In this document: positions 55,164 to 64,000 of the stretch, piece by piece | How the letters are laid out: each line of letters starts with the position of its first letter | Position numbering within the stretch: the stretch's first letter is position 1 | Assembly: GCA_002449135.1 (NCBI GenBank) | Contig: DKCH01000021.1 | Span: 3,871 to 67,870 of the forward strand | DNA length: 64,000 nt | Direction: 5' to 3' | DNA from: Caryophanales bacterium UBA6879 | GTDB lineage: Bacteria; Bacillota_I; Bacilli_A; RFN20; CAG-288 | Translations under genes and position numbers: made by a program | The notes under the pieces: generated by a model | What the model was told of the DNA's origin: nothing | Database searches by the model: none | The model's input: only the letters and a program-made list of their open reading frames with translations

Positions 55164-56157
55164 TATTATCAAGCTCCTTTCGTACACCTGTAACATTTAA
55201 AAAAACATCATCCATTGATCCTTTTTCTACTTCAAAATCTTTTAACAATGGCTTATGTGCCTCAATAAAATTAATAGCATCATCAGCATCATTTACAGTA
55301 ACTCTATAACATTTAATATCTTGGTTATAAGTAAATTTCTTTTTTTCTTTAACAAAAATCTCTTCATACTTAGTATTTTTATTAGTATAAATAATTACAT
55401 AATCACCTGAATATTTATTTTTTAATTCTACTGGTGTCCCACTAGCAATAACATTTCCTTTATTCATAATAACTGCATATGTAGCTTTTTCAGCTTCTTC
55501 CATATAGTGAGTAGTTAAAAATACTGTCATTCCAGTTTTTTCTCTTAAAGAATTAATCAAATTCCAAACAGATAATCTAGTCTGCGGATCAAGACCAGTA
55601 GTTGGTTCATCCAAAATTAACAATTTTGGATTATGTACCATTGCCCTAGCGATATCTACTCTTCTTCTTTGACCACCAGAAAGTTTAGACAAAGGCCTAT
55701 TTAAAAAAGAATCTAATTCAAGCATATTTACAAGCTTTTTGAATCTAATTTCCCAATCCTTTTTCTTAATTCCATAAAAACCTGCACGTAAATTTAAATT
55801 TTCTTTAGCAGTTAAATTAGGATCCAAAACAGAATTTTGGAAAACAATTCCAATAGAATTCTTGATTAAAAAAGGATAGCGATCTAAATCATAACCATCA
55901 ACATAGATTTTACCGGAATTTTTATCAAGAATTGAACAAATAATATTAATAGTTGTAGATTTACCCGCACCATTTAATCCTAAAAAAGCAAAAAGTGAGC
56001 CTTTTTTTACAGTAAAAGAAACATTATTAACAGCCACCATTTCACCATATTTTTTCACCAAATTCCTTACAGTTAAAATCTCATTTTCAGGAATCGATGG
56101 ATCTTTTTTTTCTTTATTAAATAATCCAATTAAATCAATATTATTCTTATTATTCAT
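55150..56157 (-). CDS. ABC exporter ATP-binding protein
   Basis: The 335-residue ATPase has Walker A GLNGAGKST, Q-loop VFQNSVLDP, signature LSGGQRRRVDIARAM, Walker B LLILDEPTTGLDP and the switch His in LTTHYMEEAEK, the DrrA/CcmA-like export class. A C-terminal domain (about 250-325) follows. First gene of the operon with the permease and the GNAT protein. Confidence 0.93.
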   Translation of the reverse strand: MNNKNNIDLIGLFNKEKKDPSIPENEILTVRNLVKKYGEMVAVNNVSFTVKKGSLFAFLGLNGAGKSTTINIICSILDKNSGKIYVDGYDLDRYPFLIKNSIGIVFQNSVLDPNLTAKENLNLRAGFYGIKKKDWEIRFKKLVNMLELDSFLNRPLSKLSGGQRRRVDIARAMVHNPKLLILDEPTTGLDPQTRLSVWNLINSLREKTGMTVFLTTHYMEEAEKATYAVIMNKGNVIASGTPVELKNKYSGDYVIIYTNKNTKYEEIFVKEKKKFTYNQDIKCYRVTVNDADDAINFIEAHKPLLKDFEVEKGSMDDVFLNVTGVRKELDNNGKE

Positions 56158-56230
56158 ACAATCAAAATATACTACATTTTTAATATATTTAAAACTAGCA
56201 ATTTAAATAAGATATGCTAAACTAAACAAG

Positions 56231-56665
56231 ATGAATGGTAAAGATACAGATTTTTTTGAATCAACATTTTGGTCTATCTTTCTTAGGGGCTTAATAAGCA
56301 GTATTGTTTCATTAGCTTTTTTCTTTTTGATTTGGGGGTTATCTAAACGTTCATATCAAGATGTTTCTAATGCTTCTTTTGCTTGTTTTGCTTTATTAAT
56401 TGTTGTTTCTTTTTTCTCTTTAGGTTATTCAAAAGGCTATTTTGATAGCTACGTTTATGGTCTCTCTTTCTTTTTTGGACCTGTAGGAAGAGGGATAAGA
56501 ATTAAATATGGTAATACTTATTCAAATTATAAACACAGCAAAGAGCTAAGTAGAGAAGGCAAATCTTTTAATGCTTTTTATTCTTTAACTTATTTTATTG
56601 AGGCTTTAATCTTTTTAATTTTTGCTATTGTTTATTTAATTCTTTTTAATAATTCTATTAACTAA
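56231..56665 (+). CDS. Membrane protein of unknown function
   Basis: The 144-residue protein has three or four hydrophobic helices with a basic loop between them (SNYKHSKELSREGKS). I do not recognise it. TATGCT at about 56211-56216 lies only 15 bases before the ATG and there is no Shine-Dalgarno, so its mRNA may be leaderless. Single gene, divergent from the ABC-2 operon. Confidence 0.6.
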   Translation: MNGKDTDFFESTFWSIFLRGLISSIVSLAFFFLIWGLSKRSYQDVSNASFACFALLIVVSFFSLGYSKGYFDSYVYGLSFFFGPVGRGIRIKYGNTYSNYKHSKELSREGKSFNAFYSLTYFIEALIFLIFAIVYLILFNNSIN

Positions 56666-56707
56666 AATACAAGAAAGCGATTTCATCAAAAAAATTAATT
56701 TTTTTAC

Positions 56708-56736
56708 TTGACCTATTTTTATTTATTTGGTAATTT
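56708..56736 (+). promoter_or_regulatory. Candidate oppA promoter
   Basis: TTGACC (56708-56713) and TAATTT (56731-56736) are 17 bases apart. A leader of about 90 bases follows, with the G/C-rich patch GCCGGGG and the ribosome binding site AAGGAGG. Confidence 0.45.
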
Positions 56737-56834
56737 TATTGTAATCTAAATTTTGCCGGGGAAAATATATCTTAAGAATAATTATAACTTTTGGCTAAAT
56801 TATAGGTTTTTAACTAACAAGGAGGAAAATTATT

Positions 56835-59510
56835 ATGGTTAAAAACAAAATTATGCTTCTTAGCTGCACTTTCTTAACATCTTTATTAGCTTTAACTGGT
56901 TGTGGAAGAACTAGCGATAGTACTGCTTCTAATGTAACTAGTACTAGTACTAGTACAAGTACTTCTACTGGTACTGGTCAAGTTGAAGGTGCAACTGGTG
57001 CTTATAACTTTATTGCTGGTACTGTAGAACAAAAAGCTGAAATTTTAGGACAACTAGAAAAGTATGCTGTCTCTAATCATTTAACTGGTTATTCTTTATT
57101 TGGTGATGGAGGTTATTCTTTGTATTCATCAAGAATTAACTTCCCGACTAATGAGTACATTGAAGGTTTTGGATGGGGCTTAGCAATGTATGGCTCAATA
57201 AATGCTAATGATTCTCACTTTCAAATTAGTGATGACGATACTTCTATTAGTGATATTAAGGAATACTATCATTCTTATGATTCAACACCTATTACTAGTT
57301 TAAATTATTTAGATGATAAAGGTTCTCAACTTTCTGATTATTCTTCTTATTTTCAATCTGGTTTATTTAGCACTAAATTAAATGCTAGTAAAACAAATTA
57401 TGAATGGTATCCATTACTTGCTGATAGTATGCCTACACCTGTTGATTTAAATAAATCAACTGGCTTAGCTAAAACTTGGAGATTTAAAATCAAAACTGGA
57501 AAAGATGGTGTTAAATATACTACAGGTTCTACTAGAGATGATCGTAAAGCTTATAACAATAAAGATGTTCAACCAGAAGACTATACCTTTGCATTAAGAG
57601 TCTTACTTTCTAGTGATGTTGGATATTATAGAGCTAATCAATATTCTGCAGGTGATGCTGAAATTGTAGGAGCTAGTAACTACAATGCAGCTAGTGCAGA
57701 TGGTATGTTTTCTGATGCTGCTAAAAAAGCTTGGGAGAAAGTCGGTTATAAATTAGTTGATAAAGATGGCAATACATATTCTGGAAGTGGTGATTGCTAT
57801 ATTCAAGTTACTTATGTTAACCCTTGTAATGAATTTAAATCATTCTATCGTTTATCTGATAATTTATTAACTCCTATAAATCAAGATTTCTATAAATTAG
57901 TAACTGGCCTTGGTACTGATTCTTTCCATCCTGAATTCTATATGAACCAAGATTCAAATGGTACTGTTGGTGTTGTTGATAACACCTTAAGCGTTGGCCC
58001 ATATTATGTAAGACAATTTAATGGTGCTAATAATGGTGCAATTGTCTTTACTAGAAACGATAATTGGTTTGAAAGAAAAGCCGATTCTAGCTTATATCAA
58101 ATTAAAGGTTTCAAATATAGATTTGATACTGGTTTACAAGATGATGCAAATGGCATGATAAATCACTTTAAAGCTAAAGAATGTGATTCTTCTTCTATTC
58201 CTGCCAGTGCTTGGAATGACTTCCAAGATCATGGAGAATTTTATGTAAGAAAGTTATCTAAAAACACTTCTAACTATAAGATGAATGTTAACTCCACCAC
58301 TGAAAGCAGATGGGAAGAATTATTTGGTGAAGCAGGAACCATTACTCAAACCAGTAAAAGCCAATACTGGAAAGTTAAACCTATTATGTCTAATTCAAAT
58401 TTCTTAGATGGTGTTTACTTTGCCACTGATAGACAAACAATTGCTAATAATTTACATAAAAATGTCTCTGACACTTATTTCTCTGACAATTATATGATTG
58501 ATCCTGAAAATGGTGTTTCATACAATTCTACTCAAGCGCATAAAGATGCAGTAGCTGATTACCAAACTACAGATGCAGCTGGTAAATCTACTTATGGTTT
58601 CGATCTCTCTACTGCTCAATCACTCTTTTCTAAAGCTTTAAAGGCCTTAACTGATAATGGCACTTATAAGAGTGGTGATACTATTCAATTAGAGGCCTAT
58701 TATCAAACACAAACAAATGTAGAGCAATTTGGTAATTATTGGGCAAAAACTATTGAAGATGCTTTTAATGAAGCTGGTAAAAACTATGGTATTACACTAG
58801 ATATTGTTAATAAATATGATTCAGTTTGGTCTGATGTTTATTACAAGCATTTAATGGTTGGTCAATTTGATTTCGGTTTCGGTTCTATTTCTGGTAACTC
58901 ATTAGATCCTGTAAACTTCATGGAAGTTTTAAAGAGTGATAACTCCTCTGGTTTTACTTTAAACTGGGGTGTTGATACTTCTAAAGTCAGTGAAGATTTG
59001 GTTTATGATGGCAAAACTTGGTCCTTTGATGCTTTATTTAACGCCGCTAACTCTGGTGCTATTGTTCAAAATGGTGAAATGGGGAAGCCTTTCATCTTCA
59101 ACGATAAGGAATCATTATGGGCAGAAGATACATCTAAATTAGTCTTTGATTACAATGCTGATTTAGTTACTGAATCTAATCTTCAAATTGAAAATGTTGT
59201 AGTTTCTAGCTTAATTATCTCCTTTGTAAATGAAAATAGTGAAGTCGAATCTGCTTCACTTAGCAATGCATCTGCTACTGCTGATACTGAAAAACATACT
59301 CTTACTGTTGATTTTGATAAAGAATCATTTGCTAGCTACTTCTATGATGGAGAAGATGAAAATGCCGCATATCAAGCAAGTGAAGAATTTTATAACAAAT
59401 TACAAGGCAAAAATATTACTATTTCTACTTCTTTAGGCGCCTATATTACTGTTAATGGCATTGATGGCAGCTACTATACTTTAGTTACTGGTACTGATTC
59501 TAATTTCTAA
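56835..59510 (+). CDS. oppA: Peptide ABC transporter substrate-binding lipoprotein (OppA-like)
   Basis: This 891-residue lipoprotein has a lipobox L-T-G-C23, a Thr/Ser-rich linker, and a family 5 solute-binding domain: TWRFKIKTGKDGVKY, YTFALRVLLS, VGPYYVRQFNGANNGAIVFTRNDNWF and later DFGFGSISGNSLDP. It is far longer than typical OppA (about 550), due to inserts and a C-terminal extension, as in mycoplasmas. It binds oligopeptides for import by OppBCDF. AAGGAGG lies before the ATG, and a terminator separates it from oppB. Confidence 0.9.
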   Translation: MVKNKIMLLSCTFLTSLLALTGCGRTSDSTASNVTSTSTSTSTSTGTGQVEGATGAYNFIAGTVEQKAEILGQLEKYAVSNHLTGYSLFGDGGYSLYSSRINFPTNEYIEGFGWGLAMYGSINANDSHFQISDDDTSISDIKEYYHSYDSTPITSLNYLDDKGSQLSDYSSYFQSGLFSTKLNASKTNYEWYPLLADSMPTPVDLNKSTGLAKTWRFKIKTGKDGVKYTTGSTRDDRKAYNNKDVQPEDYTFALRVLLSSDVGYYRANQYSAGDAEIVGASNYNAASADGMFSDAAKKAWEKVGYKLVDKDGNTYSGSGDCYIQVTYVNPCNEFKSFYRLSDNLLTPINQDFYKLVTGLGTDSFHPEFYMNQDSNGTVGVVDNTLSVGPYYVRQFNGANNGAIVFTRNDNWFERKADSSLYQIKGFKYRFDTGLQDDANGMINHFKAKECDSSSIPASAWNDFQDHGEFYVRKLSKNTSNYKMNVNSTTESRWEELFGEAGTITQTSKSQYWKVKPIMSNSNFLDGVYFATDRQTIANNLHKNVSDTYFSDNYMIDPENGVSYNSTQAHKDAVADYQTTDAAGKSTYGFDLSTAQSLFSKALKALTDNGTYKSGDTIQLEAYYQTQTNVEQFGNYWAKTIEDAFNEAGKNYGITLDIVNKYDSVWSDVYYKHLMVGQFDFGFGSISGNSLDPVNFMEVLKSDNSSGFTLNWGVDTSKVSEDLVYDGKTWSFDALFNAANSGAIVQNGEMGKPFIFNDKESLWAEDTSKLVFDYNADLVTESNLQIENVVVSSLIISFVNENSEVESASLSNASATADTEKHTLTVDFDKESFASYFYDGEDENAAYQASEEFYNKLQGKNITISTSLGAYITVNGIDGSYYTLVTGTDSNF

Positions 59511-59531
59511 ATAGTTTAATTTTCTGTATAA

Positions 59532-59570
59532 AAAGAAGGTGAATTTTAGTAACTCACCTTCTTTTCTATA
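59532..59570 (+). terminator. Terminator or attenuator between oppA and oppB
   Basis: AAAGAAGGTGA (59532-59542) and TCACCTTCTTT (59554-59564) form an 11-bp stem followed by TCTATAATTTT. Partial readthrough would give more OppA than permease, as is normal for binding-protein transporters. Confidence 0.8.
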
Positions 59571-59615
59571 ATTTTAAAATTTTGCTAAACTATTAACAAA
59601 AGAAAGGAAAAAATA

Positions 59616-60656
59616 ATGAACAAGCTTACTTATATAATTAAAAGATTACTACTAGCTTTCATTACTGGTTTTATTATTATTTCAGTAACATTTATTTTAC
59701 TTAAGCTAATTAAAGAAGACCCTCCAGTAGGACTACCTACAGATATTAAAAATTTCTATGATAATCAAGTAAATATTGGATATTCCTATACAAGTCCAGT
59801 AATGCTCCCTAATTTAGAATATGATTGGGTTTACCAAGATTCTAACACTGGAGTATCTACTTACTATTATTCTTATCCTATTATGAGTCAATATTGGTCA
59901 TGGCTTTCTAATATCTTTACTAAGTGGAATTGGGGCACTTCTTTATATATAGAAAAAGGTGCAAATGTCGGATACATAATTAATAAAAGATTGTGGGTTT
60001 CTGTTAATATTAATTTAATAACTATTATAATTTCTATTCCTTTAGGAATTATCTTTGGTATTATCGCTGCTTTAAAGAAAAATAGACCAGTGGATAGAGT
60101 ACTTTCTATTACAAATATGATCTTTATTTCTATTCCATCTTTTGTATTTATTTCTTTACTTGTTATGATTTTCGGCTATGGATTAAAAGTATTACCAACC
60201 ACTTGGCCGCAAGATACTGCACCTCAAGCCACTAAGGTTTTAGGCTATATTATTCCTGTTTTGGCCGGAGCATTCTCTGGTATTTGCTCTTACCAAAGAG
60301 TTGTAAGAGGAGAATTAACAGAAGTTATGTCTTCTGACTTTTTACTATTAGCAAGAACAAAAGGTTTAACAAAATCACAAACTGTTGTTAGACATGCTTT
60401 AAGAAATGCTATGGTTCCTGTTTTACCATCAATTTTAGCTTCTATTGTTGGAGTTTTAGGTGGTTCAGCAATTTTGGAATCAATATATTCTATTCCTGGA
60501 ATAGGTCAATTATTTATAAGTGCTATTAACACAAAAGATTACAATGTTTTAATGATGGATATGGCAGTTTTTACAACTATTGGCTTATTAGCAGGTATAA
60601 TTTTAGACCTTTCTTATGGCTTCTTAGATCCACGTATTAGAATGGGGGAAAAATAA
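59616..60656 (+). CDS. oppB: Peptide ABC transporter permease OppB
   Basis: The 346-residue permease has TM1 at about 10-30, an extracytoplasmic loop of about 90 residues (Tyr/Trp/Ser-rich), then five helices with the EAA loop LLLARTKGLTKSQTVVRHALRNA. The loop after TM1 is normal in position. It forms the channel with OppC. GAAAGG precedes the ATG. Confidence 0.93.
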   Translation: MNKLTYIIKRLLLAFITGFIIISVTFILLKLIKEDPPVGLPTDIKNFYDNQVNIGYSYTSPVMLPNLEYDWVYQDSNTGVSTYYYSYPIMSQYWSWLSNIFTKWNWGTSLYIEKGANVGYIINKRLWVSVNINLITIIISIPLGIIFGIIAALKKNRPVDRVLSITNMIFISIPSFVFISLLVMIFGYGLKVLPTTWPQDTAPQATKVLGYIIPVLAGAFSGICSYQRVVRGELTEVMSSDFLLLARTKGLTKSQTVVRHALRNAMVPVLPSILASIVGVLGGSAILESIYSIPGIGQLFISAINTKDYNVLMMDMAVFTTIGLLAGIILDLSYGFLDPRIRMGEK

Positions 60657-60657
60657 A

Positions 60658-62667
60658 ATGGAAACTAAACAAGAATATAAAATTCTAGCTTCTGATTTCA
60701 CATTCGTCCAAAAAGATAAAGAAATTAAAGAAGTAAAATTCCAGTCTAAACGTACAACATATTTAAAAGATATTTTTAAGCGTTTTGTTAAAAACAAAGC
60801 TTCAGTAGTCGGTTTTATAATTATTGGTTTTATTTTATTGATGTCAATTATTTTACCTGTAAGTTTACCTGGACATGTTAATGGAACTTATACTAGTGAA
60901 CAATATCTTCCACCTAAATTATTTAATGCCGGAACTGGATTCTGGGATGGTACCTTAAAATATAAAGATATTCCTTACAATAAAGAAACTAATAAAGTTG
61001 AGTTTTCAAGTAGTTCAAGCTTAGTAGAAGAAGGTATTACTGGTCAAATTGAAACATATGAAAATAAAGTAAATTATATTGCAAAACTTGCTAGGGGCGG
61101 AGAAATCACATTAAAAAAAGAAAAATATTTATTTACTGATGATTTAGAATATACATTCACTAATACTTATAATGTTACTAGCAAATTTTCTACTAATGAA
61201 TTTGAATTTATTTTAACTTTATCACCTAAAGATAGTTCAGGTTCTTATTTAAATGATGCTGGCGAAAGTGAAGAAGGAAAAACAAGTTTAGAAATTTCCT
61301 TAGGTAACAATAATAATTTTGAAATTAATAGTATTTTAAAGGAAAAATTAAATCCTAATTTAGTAAGTAAATTAAATACTTATACTGCTAGTTTAAAACT
61401 TTTAGCTACTAACGATAATGTATTAAGCAGCTTTAAAATTGAAACCAATGCAAATAATGCTTCAGAATTTGCAAAATTAACTTTAAATGATAAAAATGCT
61501 GAAGAATTATATAACATAACTTTAAAAGAAGATGGGACTGATAAAGTTAGCTTATGGAATCGTTCTGACAAGTCAGTTGTTCCATATCAAGCTACAATGA
61601 CTTTTGCCTCATTTACTTATGATCCTTACATAGCAATTTATGGTGTAAGAAAACTTTCTTTATCAAACAGCAATGCTATTAGCGCTTTACAGTTACAAAA
61701 TTTAGCAAAAGAAGGGGCTATAAGCTTTGAAATTACAGATGATAATAATACTTCTTATCAATTAAATGATGATGGAACTATTAATGCTCCTCGTACTACT
61801 AAAAATCTAAAAATTAAAATTACTGAACTTGATAGTTCTAAAAATTATATTATTGTAGATGATAACGAACATCCTTACTCAATCTTTACTACCTATCGTA
61901 ATGGTTTAGGATGGGTTTTCTCCTTAGAATGTTATGCTTATAATTATAAAATATTAGGTTATTCAAGCATGCCTATCCATCTCTTTGGAACTGATGTTAA
62001 TGGTTATGATATGCTTAAACTTGTTGCTCAAGGAACTTTATATTCTTTAGGTTTAGGTATCTTCATTTCTATTATTTGTATGGCTTTTGGTCTTGTTTGG
62101 GGTTCAATTTCTGGATACTTTGGTGGTACTGTTGATATCATCATGGAAAGAATTGTTGATATTTTATCTTATATTCCTTTAATGGTTGTAATTACTTTAT
62201 TTATGCTTAATTGGGGAAGATCAATTGGTATCTTTATTTTGGCAATGTGTTTAACGGGCTGGATTGGAACAGCAGCAGTTACTAGAACTCAATTCTACCG
62301 CTTTAAAGGACATGAATATGTTTTAGCTAGTAGAACCCTTGGTGCTAGTGATGCGCGCTTAATTTCTAAGCATATTTTACCTAATGGTTTAGGAACAATT
62401 ATTACTTCTTCAGTTTTAATGATTCCATCAGTAATATACTCAGAAGCTAGCTTATCTTTCTTAGGCTTAGGATTTACTGATATTTATTCTTTAGGCCGTA
62501 TTATTCAATCTAACCAGTCTTCTATTTCTACAATTTCTAATTTAAATCCTACAACTTATTTAATTATATTCCCTACTGTTATTTTGGCTTTACTACTTAT
62601 TTCTTTTGAAATGTTTGGTCAAGGGCTTAGAGATTCAGTAAACCCAAACTTAAAAGGTAGCGATTAA
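60658..62667 (+). CDS. oppC: Peptide ABC transporter permease OppC with a large extracytoplasmic insertion
   Basis: The 669-residue permease is about twice the usual length (300-350). A cytoplasmic N-terminus and TM1 (about 48-70) are followed by an insertion of about 340 residues, rich in Ser, Thr, Asn and Asp, before HLFGTDVNGYDML, where the normal protein resumes. The C-terminal 230 residues are ordinary: five helices and the EAA loop GHEYVLASRTLGASDARLISKH. The inserted part lies outside the cell and could be a docking or capture domain. It starts 1 base after oppB. Confidence 0.9.
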   Translation: METKQEYKILASDFTFVQKDKEIKEVKFQSKRTTYLKDIFKRFVKNKASVVGFIIIGFILLMSIILPVSLPGHVNGTYTSEQYLPPKLFNAGTGFWDGTLKYKDIPYNKETNKVEFSSSSSLVEEGITGQIETYENKVNYIAKLARGGEITLKKEKYLFTDDLEYTFTNTYNVTSKFSTNEFEFILTLSPKDSSGSYLNDAGESEEGKTSLEISLGNNNNFEINSILKEKLNPNLVSKLNTYTASLKLLATNDNVLSSFKIETNANNASEFAKLTLNDKNAEELYNITLKEDGTDKVSLWNRSDKSVVPYQATMTFASFTYDPYIAIYGVRKLSLSNSNAISALQLQNLAKEGAISFEITDDNNTSYQLNDDGTINAPRTTKNLKIKITELDSSKNYIIVDDNEHPYSIFTTYRNGLGWVFSLECYAYNYKILGYSSMPIHLFGTDVNGYDMLKLVAQGTLYSLGLGIFISIICMAFGLVWGSISGYFGGTVDIIMERIVDILSYIPLMVVITLFMLNWGRSIGIFILAMCLTGWIGTAAVTRTQFYRFKGHEYVLASRTLGASDARLISKHILPNGLGTIITSSVLMIPSVIYSEASLSFLGLGFTDIYSLGRIIQSNQSSISTISNLNPTTYLIIFPTVILALLLISFEMFGQGLRDSVNPNLKGSD

Positions 62668-62678
62668 AAGGAGGCAAT

Positions 62679-64000
62679 ATGTCTAACATCATTTTATCTT
62701 GTAAAGACTTAACTGTTGATTTTAAATCTGATGAAGGCTATACCCAAGCTGTTAGGGGAATCTCTTTTGATTTAGCTAAAGGAGAAACTTTATGTATAGT
62801 TGGTGAATCTGGTTCTGGTAAATCTGTTTCTTGTAAAACAATAATGGGAATATTACCTCCTTCTGCCAAAATAAGAAAAGGTTCAATTACTTATGGTGGA
62901 GAAGATTTAACTAAAATTTCAGAAGAAGAATATCATCGTATTAGAGGAAATAAAATTGGAATGATTTTCCAAGATCCTCTCTCAGCTTTAAATCCAATTA
63001 TAAGAATTGGAAAACAAATTACTGAAGCTATGTTAATTAATAAGGATCGTCTAAAAATTCGTTTTGAAGATCAAATAATTAATGAGCTTTCTTCTTATAA
63101 CCATATTAAATCAATAATTACTAAGGCAAAATTAGAAACTAAATCATTAAAAAACGCTAAGAGTGATATTAAAAAATACAAAATTAATAAATTAAATGAA
63201 ATTGAAAATAAATGCTTAGAAAAAGAAGCTGATTTAAAACTTAAAACAGGTGATAAAAACATCATTAAAAAAGAAGTTTTAGAATACAAAAATATCTTAT
63301 TAAATGAGCTTAAAGAAGAATTAAACAAAAGATTATTAGACGCCAAAAAAGAAGCAAAAATTAATAAGGAAAATTATTCAAAAATAAAAAAAGAACAGCT
63401 TCCATTATTAAAAAAAGCTAGAGAAAAACTTAATTCTGCAAAAGCTCAAGCTAAAGAAAACAATAGAGTATTCAAAGAAGAAGCACTAAAAATTTATCAT
63501 CAAAAAGAAAAAGAAATTCTTGAAAAATATCCTTCAGATAAAGAAATTGATGAAAAAATAAAAAATGCTAAACTTGAATACAATAATAAAATTAATACTT
63601 TAGAATTAGAAAAAAATCAAAAAATTGATAATTTAAAAAATGCTCACTTAATTACACGTGACGAAATCACTAATGAAGTTAATGAGATTTTAGCTAATTA
63701 TGATAAATTAGAAAAAGAAAATTATCAAAATATCGTTCAACCTGTTTTGGACTTAAAAGAAAAGAAAAGAAAAGAATTAGAAAATAATAAATTTACTAAT
63801 TATTGTGAAAAAATCAAATATACAAAAGCTTACGCAAAAGAAAAAGCCATATCTGTTATGACAGAAGTTGGTATTCCACAAGCAAAAGAACGTTTTAAGC
63901 AATATCCTTTTGAATTCTCTGGTGGTATGAGACAAAGAATTGTCATTGCTATTGCTTTAATTGCTAATCCTGAAATTTTAATTTGTGATGAACCTACTAC
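62679..64000 (+). CDS. oppD: Peptide ABC transporter ATPase OppD with a coiled-coil-like insertion (cut by window end)
   Basis: The frame is open for 440 residues to the window end. Residues 1-120 are normal OppD: Walker A GESGSGKS (42-49) and FQDPLSALNP (98-107). Normal sequence resumes at about 385 with AKEKAISVMTEVGIPQAKER, signature FSGGMRQR and Walker B EILICDEPTT at the very end. Between lies an insertion of about 255 residues, rich in Lys, Glu and Asn, with heptad-like stretches. Standard OppD has about ten residues here. AAAGGAGG lies before the ATG at 62679, 11 bases after oppC. Confidence 0.93.
   Translation, partial: MSNIILSCKDLTVDFKSDEGYTQAVRGISFDLAKGETLCIVGESGSGKSVSCKTIMGILPPSAKIRKGSITYGGEDLTKISEEEYHRIRGNKIGMIFQDPLSALNPIIRIGKQITEAMLINKDRLKIRFEDQIINELSSYNHIKSIITKAKLETKSLKNAKSDIKKYKINKLNEIENKCLEKEADLKLKTGDKNIIKKEVLEYKNILLNELKEELNKRLLDAKKEAKINKENYSKIKKEQLPLLKKAREKLNSAKAQAKENNRVFKEEALKIYHQKEKEILEKYPSDKEIDEKIKNAKLEYNNKINTLELEKNQKIDNLKNAHLITRDEITNEVNEILANYDKLEKENYQNIVQPVLDLKEKKRKELENNKFTNYCEKIKYTKAYAKEKAISVMTEVGIPQAKERFKQYPFEFSGGMRQRIVIAIALIANPEILICDEPT

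Noticed and set aside
56939..56976. ACTAGT/ACTTCT-like triplet repeat near the start of oppA
   Set aside because: It encodes the Ser/Thr linker behind the lipobox (STSTSTST) and needs no other explanation, although slippage could occur.
59230..59436. Leu-rich open frame inside oppA
   Set aside because: It overlaps the C-terminal part of oppA in another frame and only looks membrane-like because of the shifted reading of Ser/Asp codons.

Overview
The window is about 64 kb of very AT-rich bacterial chromosome, best read as an uncultured or poorly known low-GC Firmicute close to the Mollicutes/Bacilli boundary (an RF39-, Izemoplasma- or Erysipelotrichia-like lineage). This is inferred from gene content: rpsF-ssb-rpsR, gdpP-rplI-dnaB-walJ-rlmH, a SUF operon of the sufU type, comFA/comFC, PrsA-like lipoproteins, RNase Y and Mollicute-like Opp proteins. 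TGA is used as a stop (for example at the ends of the Y-family polymerase and gdpP genes) and Trp is TGG, so the standard bacterial code applies rather than the mycoplasma code.

Layout. 1-505 is the 5' part of rny (minus strand). 759-1163 is ssrA (tmRNA). 1164-4230 is an accessory island placed directly 3' of ssrA: decayed DNA with remnants of an IS3-type orfA and a phage large terminase, an intact HTH-MntA/HepT toxin-antitoxin pair with its own operator array, a phosphoesterase truncated after 26 codons, and a near-identical 22-bp direct repeat on either side of the relic-plus-toxin part. 4231-13007 is a surface/envelope region: glutaredoxin-like protein, InlB-repeat lipoprotein, membrane proteins, an alpha/beta hydrolase, a LemA operon and a membrane-anchored endonuclease I. 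13113-14956 is phosphate uptake (Pit plus DUF47). 15163-16914 is a UmuC-like polymerase with a YolD-like partner.

17051-24308 holds rpsF-ssb-rpsR, a SpoU methyltransferase, a thioesterase/HAD operon, a two-gene operon of unknown function ending in ung, and hinT. 24417-27796 encodes two secretion-foldase-like lipoproteins. 28043-34824 is sufCDSUB-mnmG, with an Nfu-type scaffold converging on it. 35520-40890 is the conserved gdpP-rplI-dnaB-walJ-rlmH block. 40929-51408 has tRNA-Gln(CUG), a HAD phosphatase, comFA-comFC, two CBS/DUF21 proteins, a heterodimeric ABC exporter and a MATE pump. 51514-56665 has oleate hydratase with an inverted-repeat operator, tRNA-Leu(UAA), a GNAT enzyme, an ABC-2 exporter and an orphan membrane protein. 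56835-64000 is an oppABCD operon cut by the window end.

The most unusual things I see are: (i) OppD with a Lys/Glu-rich coiled-coil-like insertion of about 255 residues inside the ATPase domain, next to OppC with an extracytoplasmic insertion of about 340 residues; (ii) a tmRNA tag ending in Ala-Cys-Ala-Cys instead of Ala-Leu-Ala-Ala; (iii) the ssrA-linked island with its toxin-antitoxin pair; (iv) two conserved-looking gene sets of unknown function (8668-11189 with LemA, 20702-23250 with ung); (v) several promoters placed so close to the ATG, without a Shine-Dalgarno, that leaderless translation is likely. All assignments are from reading motifs; no database search was possible.
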